Shown piece after piece: positions 17,210-25,684 of a stretch of DNA of 64,000 bases. Source of the stretch: Cognatitamlana sp035818475 (GTDB lineage: Bacteria > Bacteroidota > Bacteroidia > Flavobacteriales > Flavobacteriaceae); assembly GCF_035818475.1 (NCBI RefSeq), contig NZ_JAYMGV010000005.1:143401-207400 (forward strand), in the 5' to 3' direction. The position numbers and the translations under genes are program-made. How positions within the stretch are numbered: position 1 is the first letter of the stretch; each line of letters starts with the position of its first letter. Below the pieces are notes generated by a model. It saw only the letters and a program-made list of their open reading frames with translations. It made no database searches and was not told where the DNA came from.

Positions 17210-18448
17210 ATGAATAATTCATTTTCATTACTTTTTTATATTAAAAAGTGTAAAGCAGATACTAATGGTAAAGCAAATATCTACCTCAGAATAACTCTAA
17301 ATGGGCAACGAGCAGAATTAAGTATCAGGCGTAAAGTATTGATTGATAAATGGAATTCTAATATGAACATGGCTCGAGGTAACTCAGATGAATCCCAAGA
17401 AATAAATAGATATATAAGCACAATCAAGAACAAGATATACTCTATTGAACAACAATATACCTCAGAAAACAAACCTGTTACTGCAATTTTACTTAGAGAC
17501 TCTTATTTAGGCAAAAATTCAGATAGGAGAATGCTTTTAGAAATTTTTGAAGAACACAATGTAAAGGTAAATAAGCTTATTGGCAAGGACTTTGCTGCGG
17601 GCACAGCTGAACGCTATAGAACAGCAAAAAAGCACGTAAGCGAATATATCGTAAAAGAATACAAGGTTAATGATATTCCGGTAAAACAAGTAGATCTTAA
17701 ATTCATCTCTGGTTTCGAATACTATTTAAAAACTACTAGAAACTGTGGACACAATACAGCCGTTAAATATATTACTAATTTCAAAAAAATTATTCGTATT
17801 GCTTTTGCGAACGATTGGATTGACAAAGACCCGTTTTTTCACTGGAAAGCAAAACTCAAAGTAGTCGACAGAGAGTTCTTAACAGAAGAAGAAATTCAAA
17901 AAATGGTAGAAAAGAAATTACATACTGAGCGCTTAGATCAAGTAAAAGACATTTTTATATTTTCTTGTTTTACAGGATTAGCATATGCTGATGTAAAAAA
18001 ACTTTCCAAAGATGATATAGTTATAGGTATCGATGGTGATAGATGGATTAAAATTAAAAGAACTAAAACAGATACTCGTAGTAATATTCCAATACTTCCA
18101 ACGGCAGACGCTTTAATTGAAAAATATGCTAGCCTGCCTCATTTATTAAACGACAATAAGTTATTGCCAGTACTAAGTAATCAAAAAATGAATGCTTATT
18201 TAAAAGAAATAGCTGACTTATGTGGAATCGACAAAAATCTAACCTTCCACTTAGCACGACATACATTTGCTACAACAGTTACTCTTACCAATGGAGTACC
18301 TATGGAATCTGTAAGCAAAATGTTGGGTCATAAGTCTTTAAAAACAACCCAGCATTACGCTAAAATATTAGATAGAAAAGTGAGTGATGACATGAAAGCT
18401 TTAAGAAATAAATTTCAGCTTGAAAAAGACATTAATAGAGTTATCTAG
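17210..18448 (+). CDS. Tyrosine recombinase / phage-type integrase of a mobile element
   Basis: A 412-residue protein from the ATG at 17210; the frame extends to a TTG at 17183. It has the three parts common in Bacteroidota element integrases: an N-terminal arm-binding domain (FYIKKCKADTNGKANIYLR), a SAM-like core-binding domain (residues about 105-205) and the catalytic domain. Visible catalytic residues are HLARHTFAT (His-x-x-Arg), LGHKS (His) and the Tyr in TTQHYAKI. The first catalytic Arg, normally in TGLR, reads FTGLAYAD, a substitution seen in many Bacteroidota recombinases. Its place just after tRNA-Ser suggests the tRNA 3' end as attachment site. It should integrate and excise the element; the rest of that element seems lost. 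Confidence 0.93.
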   Translation: MNNSFSLLFYIKKCKADTNGKANIYLRITLNGQRAELSIRRKVLIDKWNSNMNMARGNSDESQEINRYISTIKNKIYSIEQQYTSENKPVTAILLRDSYLGKNSDRRMLLEIFEEHNVKVNKLIGKDFAAGTAERYRTAKKHVSEYIVKEYKVNDIPVKQVDLKFISGFEYYLKTTRNCGHNTAVKYITNFKKIIRIAFANDWIDKDPFFHWKAKLKVVDREFLTEEEIQKMVEKKLHTERLDQVKDIFIFSCFTGLAYADVKKLSKDDIVIGIDGDRWIKIKRTKTDTRSNIPILPTADALIEKYASLPHLLNDNKLLPVLSNQKMNAYLKEIADLCGIDKNLTFHLARHTFATTVTLTNGVPMESVSKMLGHKSLKTTQHYAKILDRKVSDDMKALRNKFQLEKDINRVI

Positions 18449-19154
18449 CCCTTAATTTTGATTTTAACACTATACTCCTACTCCCGTTTAACTCCTGAAA
18501 CTCTACTTGAAGTTCTTCATTCTTTCCAAGTACAAATTTTGGCAGGACATAGATAAATCGGCTTAAAGATTTTGCCTTAATACATGAAGATATTTTATAC
18601 CTATAAATAACTTTTTGTTGCAATTTTTGATACGAAGATTTACGCTTTTTGTTACCGTTGACAATGAGAACATTCAAATAGTCCAATTCAAAATTGATTT
18701 CAGAATTATTTCTGATTTCAAATTTCATATACACTTCTCCTTTATGGTAAGTAGTTGTTATGAGTTTTAAAGTCACACCTTTCTTTCTCTTAACAGCAAT
18801 TGACTTAGATTTTGTTTCTAGCAGATAATTGCAAAACTTCTTGTAATAACTCTTTTGAGCTTCAGTCTTACCAGAATTACTAGTTTTTACCTCAGAAATT
18901 TTATTCTTTGGCTTTTCATATCCAATACTTTCGGCCTGAGATATGAAATAATTCAATCTTGAAATTGTATCCTTATACTTTAAAATATATGAATATACTA
19001 AACCATCATTGGTTATGGTCAACAAATTACTTTCACTTCCAGGAGATCCTTGAAGCAATCCAAAATATTGTTCTTTTTCTAGATAGTTTACAAAATCTCG
19101 CACACTACTGCTAAAGTTTTCTCCATGGTGTTGTTTACTGATAGCTATATACAT
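18441..19154 (-). CDS. Chimeric relic: relaxase-like N-terminus joined to TraN (DUF4138)-like protein
   Basis: An open frame of 237 residues. The first 31 or so (MYIAISKQHHGENFSSSVRD, then FVNYLEKEQ) resemble the start of DUF5712-type mobilization/relaxase proteins of Bacteroidota conjugative transposons. From about residue 33 the text changes to a TraN-like pattern: ESNLLTITNDGLVYSYILKY, then from about residue 125 a DUF4138-like segment (VYMKFEIRNNSEINFELDYL). No signal peptide is present, though TraN is normally exported. I infer an in-frame deletion that fused two distant tra/mob genes. It is unlikely to do either job. It converges on the integrase gene with an 8-base overlap of the ends. 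Confidence 0.6.
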   Translation of the reverse strand: MYIAISKQHHGENFSSSVRDFVNYLEKEQYFGLLQGSPGSESNLLTITNDGLVYSYILKYKDTISRLNYFISQAESIGYEKPKNKISEVKTSNSGKTEAQKSYYKKFCNYLLETKSKSIAVKRKKGVTLKLITTTYHKGEVYMKFEIRNNSEINFELDYLNVLIVNGNKKRKSSYQKLQQKVIYRYKISSCIKAKSLSRFIYVLPKFVLGKNEELQVEFQELNGSRSIVLKSKLRAR

Positions 19155-19581
19155 GCTTATCTATTTTTAATACTCTATAAATTTGAGTACTTTCCTAGGT
19201 TGGTCCCAAAGTGAGTAAAAAAACATAAACAGTTCGATTTTAAGTCAGTTTCCGTTTTCTTAAATCACTAGCTTCATAAATTTATATATTTATAGCGTAA
19301 AATAGAAATATAAGATACTTTCAAATGTGAAGTTTTGATATTAAAATTTATGGTTTTTGGAAATGTTGCTAAAAGGAACATCAGATTTTTAAATATTCCT
19401 TTTGGCAATTTAATTAGTACCGTTTTAAATGTCATGGTTCTGAATCAGTAGAGTGGATTACAAACATGTTGTTACCAATTTGATCAAACTAGGAATTCGT
19501 TTAATTTGTATCAAAGGTTCTCTTTGAGTAGTCAATCCTATTTTACTCCAAAATTTTTGAAAATGTTTGCTAAATTTATCA
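19155..19581. other. Intergenic stretch, probably degraded mobile-element DNA
   Basis: This AT-rich stretch between the chimeric relic and the IS pseudogene has no open frame worth calling. Its right half may be the eroded 5' part of the transposase gene that becomes recognisable from 19582. I see no clear terminal inverted repeat. Confidence 0.4.
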
Positions 19582-20143
19582 TGGTGTGCCGATGTAACCA
19601 TTTTTAAAACTGCCGATGAAATGAAATACTATATACATATTTTATGGATCATTTCTCCAAAAAAGTTTTAAGGTATCGTATTTAAAAAAGTAGCTCTGGT
19701 GGGACTATTAGGAGTTTATTACAAAATGCTTATACAACACATAAACCCACCAATACCATGTTTCTTACAGATGGGGTTCAGAAAATGTGAATAATAATGT
19801 CTCCTCATCAATAGCGTCTTTTAATAGTACTATTGTCCATAGAATAACGCAGAACGATGTATCATTTTCTAATTCTATGATTGAAGCTTTTAATAAAGTA
19901 TTAAAATACCAATTTCTTTACCCTAAACATATTGTCACGAAAAAACAATTAGAAATAATAATGACTAAGGTTATACCAATGTAAAATAATAACAGATCAA
20001 AATAGTGTTTGGGTGGGAATACGCATTCTGAAACTTTTAGCAATATGCCTATTAATTTAAGCAATCACACTGCCGGGTTTAAAAGTCAACAAATAATTAG
20101 ATTAGTCCAAAACAAAAACAATTCATGTAAAAAATGCTTATAA
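19582..20143 (+). pseudogene. Decayed IS transposase (DDE integrase-core type)
   Basis: Fragments of an rve-type transposase are readable in shifting frames: WCADVTIFKTADEMKYYIHI from 19582, then DHFSKKVLRYRI, MFLTDG, SENVNNNV, then a longer clean piece (SFSNSMIEAFNKVLKYQFLY) and a final piece with GGNTHSETFSN ending CKKCL at 20143. These match the core of IS481/IS3-like transposases of Bacteroidota. At least three frameshifts and several stops make it inactive. It marks the border between the integrated element and the polysaccharide locus. Confidence 0.75.
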
Positions 20144-20199
20144 TACGTTTATGCATTTAACTCAAAAAAAGGAAAGCAATTTTTGTTACTTTACTTTTT

Positions 20200-21714
20200 T
20201 TATAAAACTTTAATATAATCTTTCAATTCCTCTTGCTTTAGCCTTATTTGTTGCATAAGTTTTTTGGTGATTTTTTTATAGCCTTTTTTACCATATAAAT
20301 TCTCCTTTTCCAGAGAGTCTTTATTTAAATCAAAAAGTTGATATTCATCTGCTTCTGGATAAATGATTAACTTATAATCTTTAGAACGTATCATTCTTTG
20401 TAAGCCTTTGTATGCTCCAAAAATATATTCCTCACCTTTGGCCTCTTCTGTCGTATCTGTAAGAAGATTAGCAATACTTTTAAATTCAACCGTTGATGGA
20501 ATTTTAATTTTTGAAAGCTCACAGGTCGTAGCAAACATACTTTGTAAATATACCATTTCGGCTACTTTTTTACCTTTACGTAATCCAGGGCCGGAAATTA
20601 GCAAAGGCATTCTTACACTATGATCATACTGATTTTGTTTTCCCATTAGTCCATGTTGTCCTACCGCTAATCCATGATCTGAAGTTAAAATAACATAGGT
20701 GTTTTCTTTTTTTCCTGAAGCTTCCAATGCTTCCAATATACGCCCTAATTCATGGTCAAAATGCGAAATAATAGCATAGTATTCACTGCGATGTAATTGC
20801 ACTGCCTCTTTACTTCTTGGAAAAGGTGCCAAAAGTTCATCCCTTCCCTTACTATCACCTTGATCAAAAGGGTGTTCAAGCAGATAGTTTTCCGGAATTT
20901 TAATACTGTTGGTAGGATACATATCCACATACTTTTGAGGCGACTGCCGCGGGTCATGAGGCGCATTAAAAGCTACATACATGAAAAATGGTTTTTTGAT
21001 TTCCTTACCTCTAGTGAGTAAATAGTTAATAGCATTATTTGCATACAATTCTGTTGTATGCTCTTTTGCTATATACGGACTACCAATTACCGCTTCCCCT
21101 TTTTCATTATAAATAAGATCTTTAACTTGGGGGGTCCAATGTCCAGCAAACTCTTTCTTTGTTGGTCGCCATTCAGAATCATGAATGTTTCCGCGGTTAT
21201 AACCTGGTTCTTTACTACCATGCGTATCATAAGTTTCGTACATTCCCTGACCAATACTTTCTGCGATATCGAATCCTTTTAGTGCCGCATAATCAGTATT
21301 ATGCCATTTTCCTGTCAAATATGTTTCATAGCCATTCTTCTGTAAAACTTCACTCCATAATGGCACCTCTGTTTCCTCAACTCCTTCTATTTGAGCCCAT
21401 TTCTCTAAATAAGACTTATTTTTACCTGCTCGAAATACCGTCTGCCCTGTAATTAGCATAGAACGACTCGCTACGCATACAGCAACAGACCAAGACCCTT
21501 GATTAAACGCATGCGTAAACGTAACACCTTCATCTACTAAACGGTCCATATTTGGAGTATAGATTTCAGAATTATTTAGAGCATGGATAGACTCATAAGT
21601 TTGGTCATCAGTAAAAATAAAAAGGTAATTGGGTTTCTCTGTTTCCTGAGCCTTAACAAGGTTTAAAAATAGCATCCCTACTAATAATACTAAAGTTCTA
21701 TTTCTTATTTTCAT
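20200..21714 (-). CDS. Sulfatase, S1 family, CxASR motif
   Basis: Formylglycine-dependent sulfatase of 504 residues with a signal peptide (cleavage near KAQ, residue 23), so periplasmic. The catalytic cysteine is Cys80 in CVASR, a CxASR variant of the usual CxPSR. Metal-site acidic residues lie in FTDDQTY (Asp36, Asp37) and in the C-terminal SDHGLAVGQHG; GKWH carries the usual Lys and His. An unlinked maturase (anSME or FGE) is needed. Its start codon shares one base with the stop of the preceding sulfatase (TAATG), so the two are translationally coupled. Last gene of the PUL block. It probably removes sulfate from fucose or GalNAc; the position cannot be told from sequence. Confidence 0.92.
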   Translation of the reverse strand: MKIRNRTLVLLVGMLFLNLVKAQETEKPNYLFIFTDDQTYESIHALNNSEIYTPNMDRLVDEGVTFTHAFNQGSWSVAVCVASRSMLITGQTVFRAGKNKSYLEKWAQIEGVEETEVPLWSEVLQKNGYETYLTGKWHNTDYAALKGFDIAESIGQGMYETYDTHGSKEPGYNRGNIHDSEWRPTKKEFAGHWTPQVKDLIYNEKGEAVIGSPYIAKEHTTELYANNAINYLLTRGKEIKKPFFMYVAFNAPHDPRQSPQKYVDMYPTNSIKIPENYLLEHPFDQGDSKGRDELLAPFPRSKEAVQLHRSEYYAIISHFDHELGRILEALEASGKKENTYVILTSDHGLAVGQHGLMGKQNQYDHSVRMPLLISGPGLRKGKKVAEMVYLQSMFATTCELSKIKIPSTVEFKSIANLLTDTTEEAKGEEYIFGAYKGLQRMIRSKDYKLIIYPEADEYQLFDLNKDSLEKENLYGKKGYKKITKKLMQQIRLKQEELKDYIKVL

Positions 21715-23207
21715 TATTTTTTTTCTTTCTTTAAATTAAACATATATGGATTTACCCAAGATTGTCCCAATTTATCAAACGAAACTGTTCCGTATTCTTT
21801 TCCTTCAAAACTCTTTTTACAAGATTGTAAAAATTTATCCATATCACCTTTTATTACTTTAAACTTGTTATCTTTTTGTAAAGGGAATTCTTCAAACGGA
21901 TCATTTGCAATATTATAATATTCTAACTTTTCACCTCTAACATACACTTTCATCTCATTAGTAGTATAACTGATTTGATTTAGGTAACTAAAACCAATAG
22001 GTTTTTCGCGTTTTTTCTGACTTCCTTCTAATACAGGGATTAAATCAATACCATCTAAAACATAGGGCAATTTCGATGCATCAATATCCAGAACAGTTGC
22101 TATTGTAGGAAGATAATCTGATGTAACCGCTGGAAAATCGGTCTTAAAAGGTTTCTTTATTTTGTTTGGCCAAACTAAAAGTCCGGGAACACGTACACCT
22201 CCTTCATGAAGACTACGTTTACGTTCTTTAAAGCCTCCAGTAACACCTGAATTTCCATTTTCAGGACCATTATCACTACAAAACCAAATCATAGTATTCT
22301 CATCAACTCCAAGTGTTTTTAAGTGTTTACGTAACCTTCCTATTTGATCATCCATGGCAGTAATACTTCCTGCATAGTTTTGCATTAATGGGTCTTGACC
22401 TGCGTACATTTTCTGGTATTCTGGTCCAGCTACACAAGGCATATGAGGCGTGTGAAACCAAACTACTGCCAAAAAGGGTTGTTTTTGTTCTACGCTTTTA
22501 TCAATAAAAGGTAGTACTCTATCCATCATTACCTGGCTATCGTCTCCATCTAAATTCTTAGTTATTTTATTACCATCAATATCCCAATAGTAAGTACCAT
22601 AAGCTTTAAAAGGTTCTCCCGGTTTTAAATAATCCCATCCTTTTTTTGTTAGATTCTTCCTAATTGGTTTTTTCATCGGATCCCAAGTAGGTACTTTAGA
22701 TTCGGTTACAAAAGCATCATCGTAGCCGTGTAATTTTGGAGGGTTGTACTCTTTGGTATTTCCCTGTTTACCTCTATTGGCATCCTTTTCGGTATGCGTT
22801 AATGTACCTAAGTGCCATTTTCCAAAATGACCGGTAGCGTAGCCTTCTTCTTTTAATAATTCTGGCAGGGTTACTTCTTCCGAACGAAGAATACCATCGT
22901 TGGCATTAAAAACCCCTGTACGCATAGGGTTTCGTCCTGTTAGTACACTAGCTCTGGTAGGTGAACAAACTGCTGACGCCGAATAAAACCGATTAAACTG
23001 AACGCCTTCCCTAGCCATCTCGTCCAAATGAGGGGTTTTTATTATTTTATTACCATTAAATCCGGTATCTCCCCATCCTAAATCATCTGCCATTATCAGA
23101 ATAACATTTGGTTTTTTAACTGCCTCTGCAACAGTTGCTTTTTTATTCTGACATCCCAAAGTCATTACTCCTCCAAGTAAAATTACGACAAAGCTGTATA
23201 TTTTCAT
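21714..23207 (-). CDS. Sulfatase, S1 family, lipoprotein, CSPTR motif
   Basis: Sulfatase of 497 residues. A lipoprotein signal ends at Cys19 (VMTLGC). The catalytic cysteine is Cys81 in CSPTRASVLTGR, where Thr replaces the Ser of CxPSR. Asp41 and Asp42 (MADDLGWGD) and the later CSDNGPENGNSG form the calcium site typical of arylsulfatase A/GalNAc-6-sulfatase-like members. HFGKWHLG gives the conserved Lys and His. The resemblance to exo-acting GalN(Ac)/galactose-6-sulfatases is general only. It lies between the GH95 gene and the coupled downstream sulfatase. Confidence 0.93.
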   Translation of the reverse strand: MKIYSFVVILLGGVMTLGCQNKKATVAEAVKKPNVILIMADDLGWGDTGFNGNKIIKTPHLDEMAREGVQFNRFYSASAVCSPTRASVLTGRNPMRTGVFNANDGILRSEEVTLPELLKEEGYATGHFGKWHLGTLTHTEKDANRGKQGNTKEYNPPKLHGYDDAFVTESKVPTWDPMKKPIRKNLTKKGWDYLKPGEPFKAYGTYYWDIDGNKITKNLDGDDSQVMMDRVLPFIDKSVEQKQPFLAVVWFHTPHMPCVAGPEYQKMYAGQDPLMQNYAGSITAMDDQIGRLRKHLKTLGVDENTMIWFCSDNGPENGNSGVTGGFKERKRSLHEGGVRVPGLLVWPNKIKKPFKTDFPAVTSDYLPTIATVLDIDASKLPYVLDGIDLIPVLEGSQKKREKPIGFSYLNQISYTTNEMKVYVRGEKLEYYNIANDPFEEFPLQKDNKFKVIKGDMDKFLQSCKKSFEGKEYGTVSFDKLGQSWVNPYMFNLKKEKK

Positions 23208-23252
23208 CTGTTTATTTTTAAAGTATTATTATTTTTACGATAAATTTTTAGT

Positions 23253-25628
23253 CTATTTTATTTTTTGAAGGGTTTTGCTTAGCGTAATCTCCTCCCCTTT
23301 AGTCATTTCAAAGGTTTTATAAATATCTAAATAACGAAGATTACAAATACCACCTCTTTTAGATATGATTGTAGTAGAAACCAATTGACCTTCTTGCCAC
23401 TCCATGTTTACTTCAAAACCTCCACGAGCTACTAACCCCTTTACTGAACCATTTTTTAGTTTTTTCGGTAATGCCGGTAATAGGTGTATTACTCCAACAT
23501 GCGATTGCAATAGCATTTCTGCCATACCTGCCGTACCTCCAAAATTACCGTCAATTTGAAATGGTGGATGGTTATCTAATAAATTGGGTAAAGTTGATTT
23601 GGAAAGTAAAAGGTTTATATTCTCAAAGACTTTTTCAGCATCAAACAAACGTGCATAAAAGTTAATCATCCATGCACGACTCCATCCCGTATGTCCACCG
23701 CCATGTTTTAATCTTTCTTTCAAGACTTTCTTTGATGCTTCTAAAAATTCCGGGGTATCTTTCCAATTAAACTGATTGGATGGGTAAAGTCCATATAAGT
23801 GTGAAATATGGCGATGTCCCGGATAGGCTTCCGGAAATTCCTGCGACCATTCCATAATACGTCCGTCTAAACCAATTTTTACTTTCTCCATTTGCTCTAA
23901 ACGCTTTAGCAATGTATTTCTGAATTTCAAATCCTTGTTCAGTACTTTTGAAGCTTCTATTGTTGTATTGAATAAGTGCCATGCTATCTGTAAATCCATA
24001 GAAGGCCCCATATCTACACTTACTGTATTTCCTTGTTCATCAAAATAGCTATTTTCAGGTGACATTGAAGGTCCTGTTACATACTTTCCCGTTTTTGGGT
24101 GTTTTACCATAAAATCTAACACAAATAAACTCGCCTCTTTCATCACATCGTAGCCTAATTCTTCCAGCATGGTTTTATTGCCTGTAAACAAATAATCTTC
24201 CCAATAATGTGTAGATGCCCAGGCAGCACCAAACGGCCACATACCATACTGGGGTTTACCAAACAAGGTCGTCATATGCCAGGCATCTGTGGTATGATGG
24301 GCACAAAAGCCTCGGGCATTGTAATTTTCTTTAGCACTTATTCGTCCGCGTTCTCTTAAACGTGAGACAAATTGCAAAAACGGTTCGTGACATTCAGATA
24401 AATTAGTCACTCCTGTAGGCCAGTTATTCATCTGAATATTGATGTTGATATGGTAATCGGAATTCCAAATAGGTGACAAACCTTCACACCAAATACCTTG
24501 TAAATTAGATGGTAAACTTCCTGGACGCGATGTGCTTATTAACAGGTAACGCCCATATTGAAAATAAAGCGATAAGAGTGCCGGATCAAAAGCACCTCTT
24601 TTATGAGCGTTTAATCTTTGATTTGTTGGTAAATACACCAATTCATTGCTTCCTAAATCTAAATCTACCCTATTAAATAATGCTTGATAGTCTTTTACAT
24701 GGGCATTTAGTAATTGATTATAGGTTTTATTTTTAGTCATTCTTTGGTTCTTTAAACTCAATTCAGTAGGATTATCTCCTCTGTAATCTGTTCCACATAC
24801 CAGACGTAATTCAAGTTCATCACATCCAATCGCTCTTAACTTATTCCCTATAACTTTTACGGCACCTCCTTTATGAAGAATTTGTAAGCGAGCTTCAAAT
24901 TTCACACCACTTTCATTTTCAATATGCTCATACATTATAATCTCATCATCTTCTAATACAATGGCTCCTCTTCCCGAAGGCATAAATGTTGCATCTTCTC
25001 CTGAAGTTTCTTTATCAGCACTTATAACATTGTTTAATTCTTCACGGGTTAACACAAATTCACAAGAAATGGCTTTCTTCTTATTCGCCGTAAAACGTGC
25101 TACTAAGGTCTTATCAGCTGCCGATGAAAAATAGGTTCTTTTATAATTTACCTTATTTGACCTGAAAGTCACATTCACCAAGGCACTGTCTAAAGACAAT
25201 TCTCTTTTATAATTGGCTACTTTATCAATTCCAAAAAACGTTAGGTTTAAATCTCCTAATTCCTGATAGGTATTAGTTCCTGAAGGCATTCGTTTGTTCA
25301 AAATCATATCGGCTACCAGATCATTAGCTTCTTTATATTTACCTTGAAACAATAGTGATCGTGCTTGCTTTACATATTTATAAGTTCCCTGTTTTTCCTC
25401 AACATCTCCTTGTTTTGCCCAAATAGTCTCCTCATTAAGTTGTAAACGTTCATTAACAGGATTTCCAAAAATCATAGCACCTAACCTTCCATTACCTATC
25501 GGAAGCGCTCCGTTCCAGTTTTCAGCAGGTTCATCAAACCATAATTTTTGTTCTTTCTGTGCAAATGACACAGATGATATACCAATACCAAGTAAAATTA
25601 TTGCTATTAGTTTCTTAATATTTATCAT
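23253..25628 (-). CDS. GH95 alpha-L-fucosidase
   Basis: A protein of about 791 residues from the ATG at 25628, chosen because it starts the signal peptide INIKKLIAIILLGIGISSVSFA; a start at 25664 would add 12 polar residues. The opening LWFDEPAENWNGALPIGNG and RLQLNEETIWAK are the hallmark of the GH95 N-terminal domain. The catalytic (alpha/alpha)6 barrel follows with WNSDYHININIQMNNWP and a C-terminal HPPFQIDGNFGGTAGMAEML motif (cut here). Family members are inverting alpha-L-fucosidases, mostly alpha-1,2, and a few act on L-galactose. Together with the GH29 enzyme it implies terminal fucose in the substrate. Periplasmic. Confidence 0.95.
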   Translation of the reverse strand: MINIKKLIAIILLGIGISSVSFAQKEQKLWFDEPAENWNGALPIGNGRLGAMIFGNPVNERLQLNEETIWAKQGDVEEKQGTYKYVKQARSLLFQGKYKEANDLVADMILNKRMPSGTNTYQELGDLNLTFFGIDKVANYKRELSLDSALVNVTFRSNKVNYKRTYFSSAADKTLVARFTANKKKAISCEFVLTREELNNVISADKETSGEDATFMPSGRGAIVLEDDEIIMYEHIENESGVKFEARLQILHKGGAVKVIGNKLRAIGCDELELRLVCGTDYRGDNPTELSLKNQRMTKNKTYNQLLNAHVKDYQALFNRVDLDLGSNELVYLPTNQRLNAHKRGAFDPALLSLYFQYGRYLLISTSRPGSLPSNLQGIWCEGLSPIWNSDYHININIQMNNWPTGVTNLSECHEPFLQFVSRLRERGRISAKENYNARGFCAHHTTDAWHMTTLFGKPQYGMWPFGAAWASTHYWEDYLFTGNKTMLEELGYDVMKEASLFVLDFMVKHPKTGKYVTGPSMSPENSYFDEQGNTVSVDMGPSMDLQIAWHLFNTTIEASKVLNKDLKFRNTLLKRLEQMEKVKIGLDGRIMEWSQEFPEAYPGHRHISHLYGLYPSNQFNWKDTPEFLEASKKVLKERLKHGGGHTGWSRAWMINFYARLFDAEKVFENINLLLSKSTLPNLLDNHPPFQIDGNFGGTAGMAEMLLQSHVGVIHLLPALPKKLKNGSVKGLVARGGFEVNMEWQEGQLVSTTIISKRGGICNLRYLDIYKTFEMTKGEEITLSKTLQKIK

Positions 25629-25684
25629 ATTGTATGGATAATTATCCGTTAAATTTATTTGCATCTTCTATTGTTATTCAATGG

